From Candidatus Thorarchaeota archaeon (lineage in GTDB: Archaea; Asgardarchaeota; Thorarchaeia; Thorarchaeales; Thorarchaeaceae): DNA of 33,380 nucleotides. The notes below the pieces were generated by a model. It was not told the origin of the DNA. It saw nothing but the letters and a program-made list of their open reading frames with translations, and ran no database searches. Made by a program: the position numbers and the translations under genes. Each line of letters begins with the position of its first letter. Position 1 is the first letter of the stretch. Shown here one piece after another: positions 16,280 to 24,811 of this stretch. The stretch spans positions 1 through 33,380 of the forward strand of contig SDOA01000040.1 in assembly GCA_004524595.1 (NCBI GenBank), written 5' to 3'.

Positions 16280-18646
16280 GTGAGTATTATCAATGTAGTA
16301 GAGGATTATCTGATTTCAGAGGGAGAATCTTTGGCAGATAATGAAAAATTCATCGAGATGCCATTGGTTAAGAAAAAAAATGTAGATTATAGAGCGTATC
16401 AGGTAAATCTTGCAGATATAGCGGCAGAACAGAGTACATTAATTGTTCTAAGTACAGGTCTTGGAAAGACAGTGATTGCAGCGTTATTGGCTGCAAAACG
16501 TCTAGCAAAATATCCAGATTCAAAGATATTGTTCCTAGCACCTTCAAGACCTCTTGTGGACCAACAGACTCGATTCTTGAAACGCGTACTAGATATTCAA
16601 GAAGACAGCATCATTTGTTTAACAGGTCAGGACTCTCCTGACTCAAGAAGAGATGCATGGCGAGAGGCAAGAATAGTTGTAATGACGCCACAAGCCTTGC
16701 AAAATGACCTCATTCAGCGGAGCTATGATTTGTCTATTGTTTCATTGATAGTCTATGATGAAGCTCATAGAGGTGTTGGCAACTATGCCTATACCTTTGT
16801 TGCAGAACTCTATGAACGGCAGGGAGTGAATGTTCGATCACTTGGTCTCACGGCATCACCTGGTCACCAAGCAGAACATATCAAAATGGTGTGCGAAAAT
16901 CTGAGACTCTCTCATGTGGAAGTAAGAAATGAACAGAGTGATGATGTGAAAGATTACGTTGTATCAGTTGATTCAGAGGTCCACTTCATCAATTTGCCCT
17001 CAGAAATCGAGGTTCTGAGAGATATTCTGTATTCTCTTATGAATGAGTACAGAGAACCGGTCATTAATCATGGGTTCAATCTGCCTGAAGGGAAACGGTT
17101 GACACGAAAGGAAATACTGAAGGTTCAGGGACTTGTAAGAAAGGAAATTGGAACATATACAAAACCCCCGAGAGGCTTATTTCTTGCAATAAGAAATCTA
17201 ACAGCACTATTACGGATTGTCCATCTCTTGGAGTTTATTGGGACCCAAGGTCTGACCCCAACTCACCGTTATATTCAAAGGATGTATGAAGAAATTCGAA
17301 ACAGGAAGAGTTCGAAGGGTGTTAGTGACTTAATCACTAAGACAGAGTTCAAGCAATTTGAGGCTTTACTTGAAGCACTCATATCTAAAGGGCATCAACA
17401 TCCAAAGGCAGAAGATCTACTTGAGATTGTAAGTGAACAACTGTCTGTCAATCTAGACTCACGCATTTTGATCTTTACACGTTTTCGTGATACTGCTGCT
17501 GAAGTGACTGAAACAATCGAACAATTGGATGAAGCAAGAGTTAGCCGTTTTGTTGGGCAAAGTACGCGAGGGGCTGACAAAGGGTTCAGCCAGAAGAAAC
17601 AGGTAGAAGTATTAGACGGCTTTAGAAATAACGAGTTTAACATCCTTGTTGCAACTCAAGTGGGAGAAGAGGGGCTTGATATTCCTGAGTGCAATCTGGT
17701 CATTTTCTATGACTGTGTCCCTTCTGTAGTACCATATATCCAACGAAAGGGCAGAACTGGCCGGCGGTCGCCTGGGCGTGTCGTGATATTTGTTGCACGT
17801 GACACACATGATGAATTCTATTATTGGAGTGTGAAAAGTAAGTTGAAGAAGATGCCAAAAGCTATCAAAGAAGCAGAGGAAGAGGAGAAAGAAACACAGA
17901 CGAGCCTTGACGAGTACGTGGCTAAGGAAGGGAGCTATGAACCTACTGACCCAATCATTCCAAAAGCTCCTCAGAAGGAACCTGAAAAGGTGAAGCTTAT
18001 TCTAGATTCAAGGGAATTACCAACTGCTGTAGCAAGAGAGCTAGCTCGCCTTGATATTGATATAACAGGAGAGACCCTCGAGATTGGAGATTATATAGCT
18101 TCTGAAGATGTAGCCATTGAGAGAAAGGAATCAGCTGACTTCATTCAATCACTAATCGACGGACGACTCTTTGTTCAACTCACTGCATTGCGTTCAGCAT
18201 ATCGCCGTCCTGTTTTGATAATAGAGGGCGAACAAATTATTGGGCTTAGAGCAATCAATCCAGCTTCAATCTATGGAGCTCTGGCCTCAATAGCCATCAG
18301 AATTCAAGTCCCAATTATCTGGACACGCAATGCTGAAGAGACTGCAAATGTGTTATATCGAATAGCTCATCTAGAACAGGTGACTTCAAACAAGCCATTG
18401 CGTACTCGTTCCGGAGAGACTAAAGGAAGCGATGCAGAGGCCCTTGAATATATTCTATCTGGATTTCCTGGAGTTGACACAGTCACATCAAGATCCTTAC
18501 TCACAGAATTTGGGACACTTGAAAACATCTTTCTAGCGGAGAAAGAGGACCTCCAAAAAGTGAGAGGCGTGGGACCTAAAATAGCTGGGAAAATTAAACA
18601 CCTTCTTCAAAGTGAATATCCAGCTCACAAATACAAATCAGATTGA
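16280..18646 (+). CDS. hef: Hef-type helicase/XPF-family nuclease
   Basis: This protein of the FANCM/Hef family processes stalled replication forks. The SF2 helicase half contains STGLGKT (motif I), DEAH (II), TASP (III) and QRKGRTGRRSPG (VI). A linker follows with QTSLDEYV (residues 540-547), which fits a PIP-box pattern QxxLxxYh. The XPF nuclease domain (about 570-700) has LDSRELPTAVARELARL and GDYIASEDVAIERK, with an intact ERKxxxD metal motif. Tandem helix-hairpin-helix motifs close the protein (GFPGVDTVTSRSLL; VRGVGPKIAGKI). The GTG at 16280 sits 9 bases from AGGAGG. Its 788 residues show the helicase-nuclease fusion that Thermoproteota-type archaea split. Confidence 0.95.
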   Translation: MSIINVVEDYLISEGESLADNEKFIEMPLVKKKNVDYRAYQVNLADIAAEQSTLIVLSTGLGKTVIAALLAAKRLAKYPDSKILFLAPSRPLVDQQTRFLKRVLDIQEDSIICLTGQDSPDSRRDAWREARIVVMTPQALQNDLIQRSYDLSIVSLIVYDEAHRGVGNYAYTFVAELYERQGVNVRSLGLTASPGHQAEHIKMVCENLRLSHVEVRNEQSDDVKDYVVSVDSEVHFINLPSEIEVLRDILYSLMNEYREPVINHGFNLPEGKRLTRKEILKVQGLVRKEIGTYTKPPRGLFLAIRNLTALLRIVHLLEFIGTQGLTPTHRYIQRMYEEIRNRKSSKGVSDLITKTEFKQFEALLEALISKGHQHPKAEDLLEIVSEQLSVNLDSRILIFTRFRDTAAEVTETIEQLDEARVSRFVGQSTRGADKGFSQKKQVEVLDGFRNNEFNILVATQVGEEGLDIPECNLVIFYDCVPSVVPYIQRKGRTGRRSPGRVVIFVARDTHDEFYYWSVKSKLKKMPKAIKEAEEEEKETQTSLDEYVAKEGSYEPTDPIIPKAPQKEPEKVKLILDSRELPTAVARELARLDIDITGETLEIGDYIASEDVAIERKESADFIQSLIDGRLFVQLTALRSAYRRPVLIIEGEQIIGLRAINPASIYGALASIAIRIQVPIIWTRNAEETANVLYRIAHLEQVTSNKPLRTRSGETKGSDAEALEYILSGFPGVDTVTSRSLLTEFGTLENIFLAEKEDLQKVRGVGPKIAGKIKHLLQSEYPAHKYKSD

Positions 18647-18653
18647 AAGAAGG

Positions 18654-19340
18654 TCAGTATACTTTTGGATTCTTTCCTTCGCCCCGTCTATATGCCTCTC
18701 TGAGAGCATCTGTAATCTTGCGACTCACTTTCCAATATTCTTCATAATCGATATTGCTGAGGCGGACTATACTTAGGATTTCTCGAAAAACAACATAGAG
18801 CTTTGGATCAATCTCACACACATGTCGAAGATTTTCTTTGGCATACTCTAATCCTCTCAGATAGAGCTTATCTCGTTTTGAGAGGTCGTCTGCAATAGCC
18901 TGTATTTCGGTTTCATCAATGAACTGGAGACCTAGTTCTCGCATTGTGGTCACAATATCGAGTGTTTTGTGAAGATCATAACCATTACGAGCTGGCAGAC
19001 CATCCATATCTCCTGTGGTGATGAAAACGTTCTCTGCAGTAGCACGCCATAGCTTCTGCATAATATGACTATCTCCATTTCCAGCAGGTTCATAGCCTTC
19101 CTGTATGACTAGACCACATTTCTCGAGTTCTTTAATGTGATAACGCACAGTCTGAGGTTTTACTTCTTTGTTTGGATCTTGTTTAGATAAGAAGTCTACA
19201 AGTTCGGAAGTAGACATTCGTCTGGCTCGAAGCGCATGAAGGATTTGTCGTCTATGTTCATCGCTTAGAGCCTTATAGGCATCAATCGCCTGTTGTCCTG
19301 TAAGTATCTTGAGTGTTTCCAGCTGCCCCGATTCATCCAT
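18654..19340 (-). CDS. ArsR-like winged-helix transcriptional regulator, 228 aa
   Basis: The N-terminal half has a classic winged-helix: AIDAYKALSDEHRRQILHAL, then STSELVDFLSK, then the recognition region KPQTVRYHIKELEKCGLVIQEG (about residues 60-85). The remainder (about 110-228) is helical and may be for dimerisation or ligand binding: FIDETEIQAIADDLSKRDKLYLRGLEYAKENL, written here only as separate parts FIDETEIQAIADDLS and LYLRGLEYAKENL. It starts at the ATG at 19340 with GAGAGG upstream. It is convergent with Hef (7 bases between stops) and downstream of a second winged-helix gene. Targets are unknown. A long imperfect hairpin (19398-19431) lies in its 5' region. Confidence 0.82.
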   Translation of the reverse strand: MDESGQLETLKILTGQQAIDAYKALSDEHRRQILHALRARRMSTSELVDFLSKQDPNKEVKPQTVRYHIKELEKCGLVIQEGYEPAGNGDSHIMQKLWRATAENVFITTGDMDGLPARNGYDLHKTLDIVTTMRELGLQFIDETEIQAIADDLSKRDKLYLRGLEYAKENLRHVCEIDPKLYVVFREILSIVRLSNIDYEEYWKVSRKITDALREAYRRGEGKNPKVY

Positions 19341-19397
19341 TTAGAGTGTCCTCTCCCGTTTCCACAAATCGCGTTATTCTAATGTTATGGAATTCGA

Positions 19398-19431
19398 CGA
19401 CAACTAATAGCCCAAGAGGCTACTAGTGTCG
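19398..19431. promoter_or_regulatory. imperfect 14-bp hairpin upstream of the winged-helix regulator
   Basis: The arm CGACAACTAATAGCC pairs with GGCTACTAGTGTCG around a 5-base loop, with one A-C mismatch and one bulged A. It lies between the two minus-strand winged-helix genes, 57 bases before the ATG at 19340. It could end transcription of the upstream gene, be an operator, or form a leader structure. No long T-run follows on the minus strand, which argues against a simple terminator. Confidence 0.45.
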
Positions 19432-19471
19432 ATTCGTCTAAGTCAATTCTATCTATGCACAGCAATTTGCT

Positions 19472-19717
19472 TTATGCGGGTACATAGATCCATTGACGCA
19501 TGTCCTGCAAGCAGGGAACTCGTTTAATTAATCGCTTTTTCAAGAGCTTTCTAAGTGCATAACGTACTGTCCTTGGAGCAAAGGATACTTTGTCCAATAG
19601 TTGTTTAGGAGTAACTCCATCTTGGCCGCTACTTCTAAGAATGTCTAGGACAATCATCTGGCTCTTTGTAAGCTTCATGCTCTTGAGCTCTTCCTGAAGT
19701 TCGATGTCGCTCATCAT
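19472..19717 (-). CDS. small winged-helix protein, 81 aa
   Basis: This is a compact winged-helix domain: KLTKSQMIVLDILRSSG, then VTPKQLLDKVSFAPRTVRYAL with the recognition helix APRTVRYALRKLLKKRLI, then a wing ending RQWIYVPA. It resembles archaeal MarR/ArsR-type single-domain regulators. The start is ATG at 19717 or 19714, with GGAAGGT upstream. It diverges from the sugar nucleotidyltransferase at 19941. The 223-base gap between them holds two perfect operator-like palindromes, so autoregulation or control of the divergent gene is plausible, but not shown. Confidence 0.78.
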   Translation of the reverse strand: MMSDIELQEELKSMKLTKSQMIVLDILRSSGQDGVTPKQLLDKVSFAPRTVRYALRKLLKKRLIKRVPCLQDMRQWIYVPA

Positions 19718-19849
19718 TTTTTATTTACCTTCCCTTTATGTTTGGGTTTATAGTCATGAGGTCATTTCAGAACAGAAATTGCCTCAATCAACTACTTATT
19801 TGTGTAACAAAAGTGCTTATTAATTTATCGCAGTTTCTGAACGTTATGT

Positions 19850-19866
19850 CGCAGTCTATGACTGCG
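19850..19866. promoter_or_regulatory. perfect inverted repeat (7-3-7), possible operator
   Basis: CGCAGTC and GACTGCG flank TAT. It lies in the gap between the small winged-helix gene and the nucleotidyltransferase gene, about 15 bases upstream of a TATA-like element, a usual position for an archaeal regulator site. The left half TCGCAGT is also present as a direct copy at 19828-19834. Confidence 0.45.
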
Positions 19867-19878
19867 TTATTATGTAGT

Positions 19879-19889
19879 GATATAAATTT
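19879..19889 (+). promoter_or_regulatory. candidate TATA box for the sugar nucleotidyltransferase gene
   Basis: GATATAAATTT lies about 55 bases before the ATG at 19941. A start site about 25 bases downstream would fall at or just before the palindrome at 19912-19926. Assigned by pattern and spacing only. Confidence 0.4.
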
Positions 19890-19911
19890 CATAGTCAAAA
19901 TTCGATTCTGT

Positions 19912-19926
19912 GTGCAAATTTTGCAC
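19912..19926. promoter_or_regulatory. perfect inverted repeat (7-1-7), possible operator at the start site
   Basis: GTGCAAA and TTTGCAC flank one T. The site lies 14 bases upstream of the ATG at 19941 and downstream of the TATA-like element, so a bound protein would block transcription. The symmetry and the length suit a dimeric winged-helix protein such as the one encoded at 19472-19717. Confidence 0.45.
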
Positions 19927-19940
19927 CTACAAAGGCTTTA

Positions 19941-21254
19941 ATGGCACATACGTATGAACATGTTAGACTCATGATGAAGAAAGCAGTAATACTCGCAGCA
20001 GGTGATTCCACGAGGATGTTACCGCTCTCAGCGAACATACCAAAACATCTACTCCTGATAGCGGGAAGACCACTCATTTTTCATACACTTGAGGCTTTAC
20101 AAAGGAGTGGAATCAGAGAAACTCTCATCATATATGGATATCATGGAGAGAAACTACGTGAGGCCATAGAAACACAAGATTGGAATAATATGAGCTTATC
20201 TTTTGTTCATCAAGAAGAGCGTCGTGGTACGGCTCATGCTGCAGGACATGCAAAAGAATTTGTTAACAAAGATGATGCTATATTAATGAACGGGGATATA
20301 TTACTTGGTCCAGGTAGCTTTGAGAAGTTAGTATCGTATCATGAAAAAGGGCAGTATGATTTGACTGTATCAATACGGGCTGTCGAAGACCCTACTATGT
20401 ATGGTGTTGTCGAGGTAGAGGATGGTAAAGCGAAGAAGCTTATCGAGAAACCAACCAAAGATCAAATGGTCAGTAATCTTGTTAATGCGGGACTCTATGT
20501 TATTGGTGAACCGCTCTGGGATGCCATTGAGAGAACAAAACCCTCTCCAAGAGGAGAATTGGAAATTACTGATTCTATTGAAATGATAATCAAGAGAGGT
20601 AATGTCGGCGCGTTTACACTGCCATCATGGTGGATTGACATCGGACGACCATGGGACTTACTGGATGCAAACAAGCTGATTCTAAGTCAAGTTCAGGGAA
20701 GGATAGATGGCACGGTAGAAGACGGCGTAGTAATCAAAGGAGAAACAATTGTGGAAACAGGTGCTATAGTGAAGACTGGAGCCTATATTGAGGGTCCAGC
20801 ATATATTGGGCAAGACTGTGTTATTGGGCCAAATTGCTATATCCGTGCGCATACCTCATTAGGAAAGAAAGTGAAAATTGGAAACGCTGTAGAGATTAAG
20901 AATTCGATAATCATGGATGGAACAAATGTTGGCCATCTTTCTTATGTTGGTGACTCAATAATAGGGAGGAACTCAAATTTTGGAGCTGGAACAATTACTG
21001 CAAATCTCAGACATGATAATCGAGCTATCAACTCCACAGTCAAGGGAGAACGAGTGTCCTCTGGGAGGAGAAAACTTGGGGCAATAATTGCTGATGACGT
21101 GAAGACAGGAATAGGAACATCCATTGCACCGGGAGTTGTTATTCATCAAGGAGCCAGAACAGGGATTGGAGCCATAGTAAATACTGATATCGGTCCAAAC
21201 AAACTGCTTATTGTTGATCAGAAACAAAGAATCTTAGATATAGACACAGAATGA
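19941..21254 (+). CDS. bifunctional sugar-1-phosphate nucleotidyltransferase with beta-helix domain
   Basis: The N-terminal ~230 residues are a nucleotidyltransferase with KKAVILAAGDSTRMLPLS and IPKHLLLIAGRPLI, the usual LAAGxGTR...PK pattern (GDSTR replaces GxGTR), plus DAILMNGDILLG for the metal Asp and LVNAGLYVIGE. The C-terminal ~200 residues are hexapeptide repeats of a left-handed beta helix (AYIEGPAYIGQDCVIGPNCY and later GAGTITANLRHDN, typical of GlmU-type acetyltransferases). The reaction is probably activation of a hexose- or GlcN(Ac)-1-phosphate with UTP or dTTP, and possibly acetylation, as for archaeal ST0452-like enzymes. The start could also be the ATG at 19974, where family homology begins. 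It ends 13 bases before the radical SAM start. Confidence 0.88.
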   Translation: MAHTYEHVRLMMKKAVILAAGDSTRMLPLSANIPKHLLLIAGRPLIFHTLEALQRSGIRETLIIYGYHGEKLREAIETQDWNNMSLSFVHQEERRGTAHAAGHAKEFVNKDDAILMNGDILLGPGSFEKLVSYHEKGQYDLTVSIRAVEDPTMYGVVEVEDGKAKKLIEKPTKDQMVSNLVNAGLYVIGEPLWDAIERTKPSPRGELEITDSIEMIIKRGNVGAFTLPSWWIDIGRPWDLLDANKLILSQVQGRIDGTVEDGVVIKGETIVETGAIVKTGAYIEGPAYIGQDCVIGPNCYIRAHTSLGKKVKIGNAVEIKNSIIMDGTNVGHLSYVGDSIIGRNSNFGAGTITANLRHDNRAINSTVKGERVSSGRRKLGAIIADDVKTGIGTSIAPGVVIHQGARTGIGAIVNTDIGPNKLLIVDQKQRILDIDTE

Positions 21255-21267
21255 TGAGGCTTTGAAT

Positions 21268-22794
21268 GTGTTTTCAGCACCAATAAGAGAGATTAATGCT
21301 GTAATCAAGGACACAAGCCGTGTGGATTTGCTCTTTGGATATTGCTATCCATCAACATATCGTGCAGGAATGACAGGTCTCGCTGTACAAATCCTCTATT
21401 CAACTCTGAATGCAAGAGATGATATATCATGTGAGAGATATTTCAGATTTCAAACACGATCACCAGCACTATCAATTGAAACAGGTAGGCCATTACGAGA
21501 TAATCATATAATAGGATTCACATTGACCTATGAGGAAGATATTCTCAATATAGTACAGATGCTAGAGGTTGGAGGGATACCTCTTCGTGCTTCAGAGAGG
21601 ACGGAGGAAGATCCTATCGTAATCATAGGAGGACCAGTTGTTAGTGCCAATCCTGAACCATATAGAGACTTTGTAGATGCGTTCGCAATTGGAGAGGGAG
21701 ACCTAATTATTCATCAAATTGTGAATAGAGTTAAAGAGGCCACATCAAGAGATGATGCAATTCTTGCGTTAGCGGAGATACATGGAGTCTATGTTCCATC
21801 AACCAATCCAAAGTCAGTTGGACGTAATATCATATCTAGTCTTGATTCATTAGAGTATCCATTGGCTCAGATTATCCCAGATGTTAGTATTGGTTCCAAA
21901 CTCGAACCAGTATTTGGAAAATCGTTTTTATTAGAGGTAACACGCGGATGTGGACACTCATGCAGATTTTGTCTAGTAGGGCATATCTGTCAGCCAAGAA
22001 GAACTAGATCATTAGAGAAATTGCAAGAGATTATACAAATAGGGCTTAAACGCACACCTGTAAGAAAAGTTTCATTGATTGGATCCTCTTTAGGTGATCT
22101 TGACAGACTAGAAGAACTTGTTTGCTGGATAGTAAGACAGGGGCTTGAAGTCTCTGTTCCATCTTTACGTGCGGACTCTGTCACAAAAAACCTGTTGGAA
22201 TGTCTTGTTGAAGGAGGACAGAGAACGCTTACAATTGCTCCAGAAACAGGATCTACGGATCTTAGAAAAAAGATTGGAAAAGGGCTTACTGATGTAGATA
22301 TTGAACAGGCCATAAAAATAGCGAATACTGCAGGATATAGTTCATTGAAGCTCTATTTCATTGTTGGACTACCTGGAGAGACAGAAACAGACATTGAAGA
22401 TACAATCAATATGGTAAGGGATATAGCACAAAAAACAACGATGAAGGTCATCGCAAGTATTAATCCGTTTATTCCTAAAGCCCAAACAAGATGGCAACTC
22501 GAGCCCCAAGCAGATATTACAGAATTGCGGGAGAAGATAAGAAGGATTGAAACAGGACTGAAGAATGTTCCCAGAGTATCATTGGAGACCCTTGATGTGA
22601 GGGGAGCTCGAATACAAGCTGCTCTATCAATAGGAGATCGGTCTTTAGGAGAGGTAATTCGATTAGCAGCATCTTATGGAGGCTATGGAGGTTGGAGAAG
22701 AGCTGAAAAACAAACAGGGATTCAGGTTCTCTCGCTTGCTAACAATCCAGACAGGTTTTCTAAGGGAATCCCTTGGAGTTATCTTGAGGTTTGA
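21268..22794 (+). CDS. radical SAM protein with N-terminal B12-binding-like domain
   Basis: The protein of about 508 residues begins with a Rossmann-like region: DLLFGYCYPSTYRAGMTGLAVQ, HIIGFTLTYEEDILNIVQML and DPIVIIGGPVVSANPEPYRD. This resembles the B12-binding-like part of TIGR03960-type radical SAM proteins. The radical SAM core has the CX3CX2C motif CGHSCRFC (about 229-236), then VSLIGSSLGD, ITIAPETGSTDLRKKIGKG (here TIAPETGSTDLRKKIGKG) and KLYFIVGLPGETETDIEDT. The reaction is not readable; methylthiolation or RNA modification are known roles of neighbouring families. I choose the GTG at 21268, 8 bases from GATGAGG, over the TTG at 21262. It is in an operon with the nucleotidyltransferase. 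Confidence 0.85.
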   Translation: MFSAPIREINAVIKDTSRVDLLFGYCYPSTYRAGMTGLAVQILYSTLNARDDISCERYFRFQTRSPALSIETGRPLRDNHIIGFTLTYEEDILNIVQMLEVGGIPLRASERTEEDPIVIIGGPVVSANPEPYRDFVDAFAIGEGDLIIHQIVNRVKEATSRDDAILALAEIHGVYVPSTNPKSVGRNIISSLDSLEYPLAQIIPDVSIGSKLEPVFGKSFLLEVTRGCGHSCRFCLVGHICQPRRTRSLEKLQEIIQIGLKRTPVRKVSLIGSSLGDLDRLEELVCWIVRQGLEVSVPSLRADSVTKNLLECLVEGGQRTLTIAPETGSTDLRKKIGKGLTDVDIEQAIKIANTAGYSSLKLYFIVGLPGETETDIEDTINMVRDIAQKTTMKVIASINPFIPKAQTRWQLEPQADITELREKIRRIETGLKNVPRVSLETLDVRGARIQAALSIGDRSLGEVIRLAASYGGYGGWRRAEKQTGIQVLSLANNPDRFSKGIPWSYLEV

Positions 22795-22849
22795 TTTATT
22801 TGGAAAATATTACACCGTCTTGATAAAGCTCTTAAGTCAATTCTTAGAA

Positions 22850-22892
22850 GTAACTTATGAGTTACGTCATGGCCTATGAAGTAAGGCCATGA
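22850..22892. promoter_or_regulatory. two adjacent perfect hairpins before the DUF2095-like gene
   Basis: Hairpin 1 (22850-22865) is GTAACT-TATG-AGTTAC. Hairpin 2 (22867-22892) pairs TCATGGCCT with AGGCCATGA, a 9-bp perfect stem with an 8-base loop. They lie between the radical SAM stop (22794) and the ATG at 22908, and the second ends 15 bases before that ATG and close to its SD. They may be operators, a leader structure or a transcript end. Confidence 0.45.
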
Positions 22893-22907
22893 TTGCTGGT
22901 GAAGAAG

Positions 22908-23246
22908 ATGGTTGATGACGAAGACTTTCGTCGGGACTTCCCGGCTCTTAGTGAGGAATTAGAAGAAGGAAATACACAATCCTTCAGAATAGATGGTGTC
23001 CGTACAATGTCTGAAGAACCCGAATCCAACGTGGAAAAACCAACATTCACTCCCGATGTTGTAGACTATATACGACGTTGTGATACAGTAGCCCAAGCGG
23101 AAGAGATAGTTGATTTCTTAGCGAAACAAGGAGAACTAACTCCCTCACAGGTTAAAGCTATAAAGAGTCAATTGAAATCTGAGGGTATTCGAAGTTTCGG
23201 AGCCAAAAAAGAGAGAGACTATTATCTACATCATGGTCTTGAGTGA
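22908..23246 (+). CDS. DUF2095-like conserved archaeal protein
   Basis: This is a protein of about 112 residues from the ATG at 22908, with GGTGA 5 bases upstream; longer TTG or GTG starts exist. It has an acidic N-terminal part (DDEDFRRDFPALSEELEEG). The conserved-looking C-terminal half is PDVVDYIRRCDTVAQAEEIV, LTPSQVKAIKSQLKSEGIRSFG and KKERDYYL. I recall this RSFGxKK...YYL ending from the archaeal DUF2095 family, whose function is unknown. The assignment is from memory of the pattern. It is preceded by two hairpins and is convergent with the ATP synthase B gene. Confidence 0.65.
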   Translation: MVDDEDFRRDFPALSEELEEGNTQSFRIDGVRTMSEEPESNVEKPTFTPDVVDYIRRCDTVAQAEEIVDFLAKQGELTPSQVKAIKSQLKSEGIRSFGAKKERDYYLHHGLE

Positions 23247-23299
23247 GCGTGTTTTCGATATCTCGGCTTCATTGGAAACAATGAGGTAGAGAGAGAAGA

Positions 23300-23338
23300 C
23301 TTTAGAGGAGTCAATCATAGATATCTATTGACCTAAAG
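23300..23338. terminator. interrupted dyad between convergent genes, possible bidirectional terminator
   Basis: CTTTAG (23300-23305) is complementary to CTAAAG (23333-23338). Within it, GTCAAT and ATAGAT face ATCTAT and TTGAC. The dyad spans the stop of the ATP synthase B gene and faces the end of the DUF2095-like gene. There is no clear T-run, so a terminator role is only suggested by position. Confidence 0.3.
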
Positions 23339-24733
23339 AGGTCTATACAGATTTTGTTCTTTTGCCCAGCCAATTGTTTCTGGGTCTAATCGCTTTAGCT
23401 CGCGCTCTGGAAACTCGCTAAGCAGATTCCAACCAATATCCAATGTCTGTTCAAAGGACCTGTCTTCATATTCACCTTGATTTATGAACTCTGTTTCAAA
23501 ACGATCTGCAAACTTCAGATATTTTTGGTCCCTATCTGTTAGAGCTTCAGAACCAACGACTGCAACCAAGTCTCGTAAATCCCTACCTTCCGAATAACCA
23601 TAGTAAAGCTGAGCCTGAATCTCCTTATGGTCAAAACGGGTCATTCCTTCACCAATGCCCTCTTTCATAAGTCGGCTTAGAGAGGGACCAGGGTCAATAG
23701 GGGGATAAATCCCTCTTCTATGTACACCACGACCTACTATAATCTGACCTTCAGTGATATATCCTGTTAAATCAGGAATGGGATGGGTCATATCATCCTG
23801 TGGCATGGATAATATAGGCATCTGAGTAATTGTACCCTTACGACCATGGATACGACCAGCTCGTTCATAGATGAGGCTGAGGTCAGTATATAGATAACCA
23901 GGGTAACCACGCCGACCAGGAACTTCTGATCTCGCAGCGCTAATCTCTCGGAGTGCTTCTGCATAGTTGGTCATGTCTGTCAGGATGACAAGAACATGCA
24001 TATCAGAAGAATAGGCAAGGTATTCCGCTGCAGTCAATGCAGCTCTTGGAGTGATGATTCTCTCAATTGCAGGATCATTTGCTAAATTGAGAAAGAGGGT
24101 TGTATGTTCAAGTGCACCTGTTTCCTCAAAAGAGTCCATGAAATATTGTGCCTCTGTTGCAGTAATGCCCATCGCACCAAAAACGATTGCAAAGTCGCTC
24201 TCTTCCCCGGGAATCTTTGCTTGACGAACAATCTGGGCTGCTATTCTATTATGAGGTAGACCTGAGCCAGAGAAGATAGGTAATTTTTGACCTCGAACAA
24301 GAGTGTTAAGACCGTCAATAGATGATAGACCAGTTTGAATAGGCTGCCGCGGGTATTGTCTAGCGAAGGGATTGATTGGAGATCCATATATGTCCCAGTG
24401 GTCTTCCGCAGTAAGAGGTGGTCCTTTATCAAGAGGGTTTCCTGCTCCATCAAGGACCCTTCCAAGAATCTCTGTGGAAACCGGGAGCTTCATCGTTTCC
24501 CCGGTGAATCTGACAGCTGTCAAATCAGTGTCAAGTCCACTAGTTCCTTCAAATACCTGAATCACAGCTCGACCACGACCTGTTTCAAGAACAGTACCAG
24601 TTAGAAGGTTTCCATTTGGAGCTCTGATCTTCACTACTTCGTTGTAGGACACATTATGTGTATTTTCAACAACGAGTAGTGGACCACTGACATCTGAAAC
24701 TGACCGATATACAATAGAGGATTCTTTTGACAT
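23333..24733 (-). CDS. atpB: A-type ATP synthase subunit B
   Basis: This is the non-catalytic regulatory subunit of the archaeal A1 sector, 466 residues. It has the typical [23 protein letters not shown] region ([20 protein letters not shown]) and, in place of a Walker A, the B-subunit sequence [14 protein letters not shown]. Other hallmarks are [56 protein letters not shown] and [16 protein letters not shown]. The ATG at 24733 has GGTGG about 8 bases upstream. It is separated from its partner subunit A by two unrelated genes, and a strong hairpin lies in its 5' region. Confidence 0.97.
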   Translation of the reverse strand: MSKESSIVYRSVSDVSGPLLVVENTHNVSYNEVVKIRAPNGNLLTGTVLETGRGRAVIQVFEGTSGLDTDLTAVRFTGETMKLPVSTEILGRVLDGAGNPLDKGPPLTAEDHWDIYGSPINPFARQYPRQPIQTGLSSIDGLNTLVRGQKLPIFSGSGLPHNRIAAQIVRQAKIPGEESDFAIVFGAMGITATEAQYFMDSFEETGALEHTTLFLNLANDPAIERIITPRAALTAAEYLAYSSDMHVLVILTDMTNYAEALREISAARSEVPGRRGYPGYLYTDLSLIYERAGRIHGRKGTITQMPILSMPQDDMTHPIPDLTGYITEGQIIVGRGVHRRGIYPPIDPGPSLSRLMKEGIGEGMTRFDHKEIQAQLYYGYSEGRDLRDLVAVVGSEALTDRDQKYLKFADRFETEFINQGEYEDRSFEQTLDIGWNLLSEFPERELKRLDPETIGWAKEQNLYRPL

Positions 24734-24767
24734 CTAAAGGACCACCTGATGCTGGAGTCAAACGATG

Positions 24768-24787
24768 TCGGCTCGTAATCGAGCCGA
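24768..24787. promoter_or_regulatory. perfect 8-bp hairpin upstream of ATP synthase B
   Basis: TCGGCTCG and CGAGCCGA form a GC-rich stem around TAAT. It lies in the 78-base gap between the unknown membrane protein stop (24812) and the atpB start (24733). On the minus strand it is not followed by a T-run. It may be an mRNA-processing or stability element that sets the B-subunit level, or a partial terminator. Confidence 0.5.
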
Positions 24788-24811
24788 GTTTTAAGAGTTG
24801 CGAAGCGCCTC

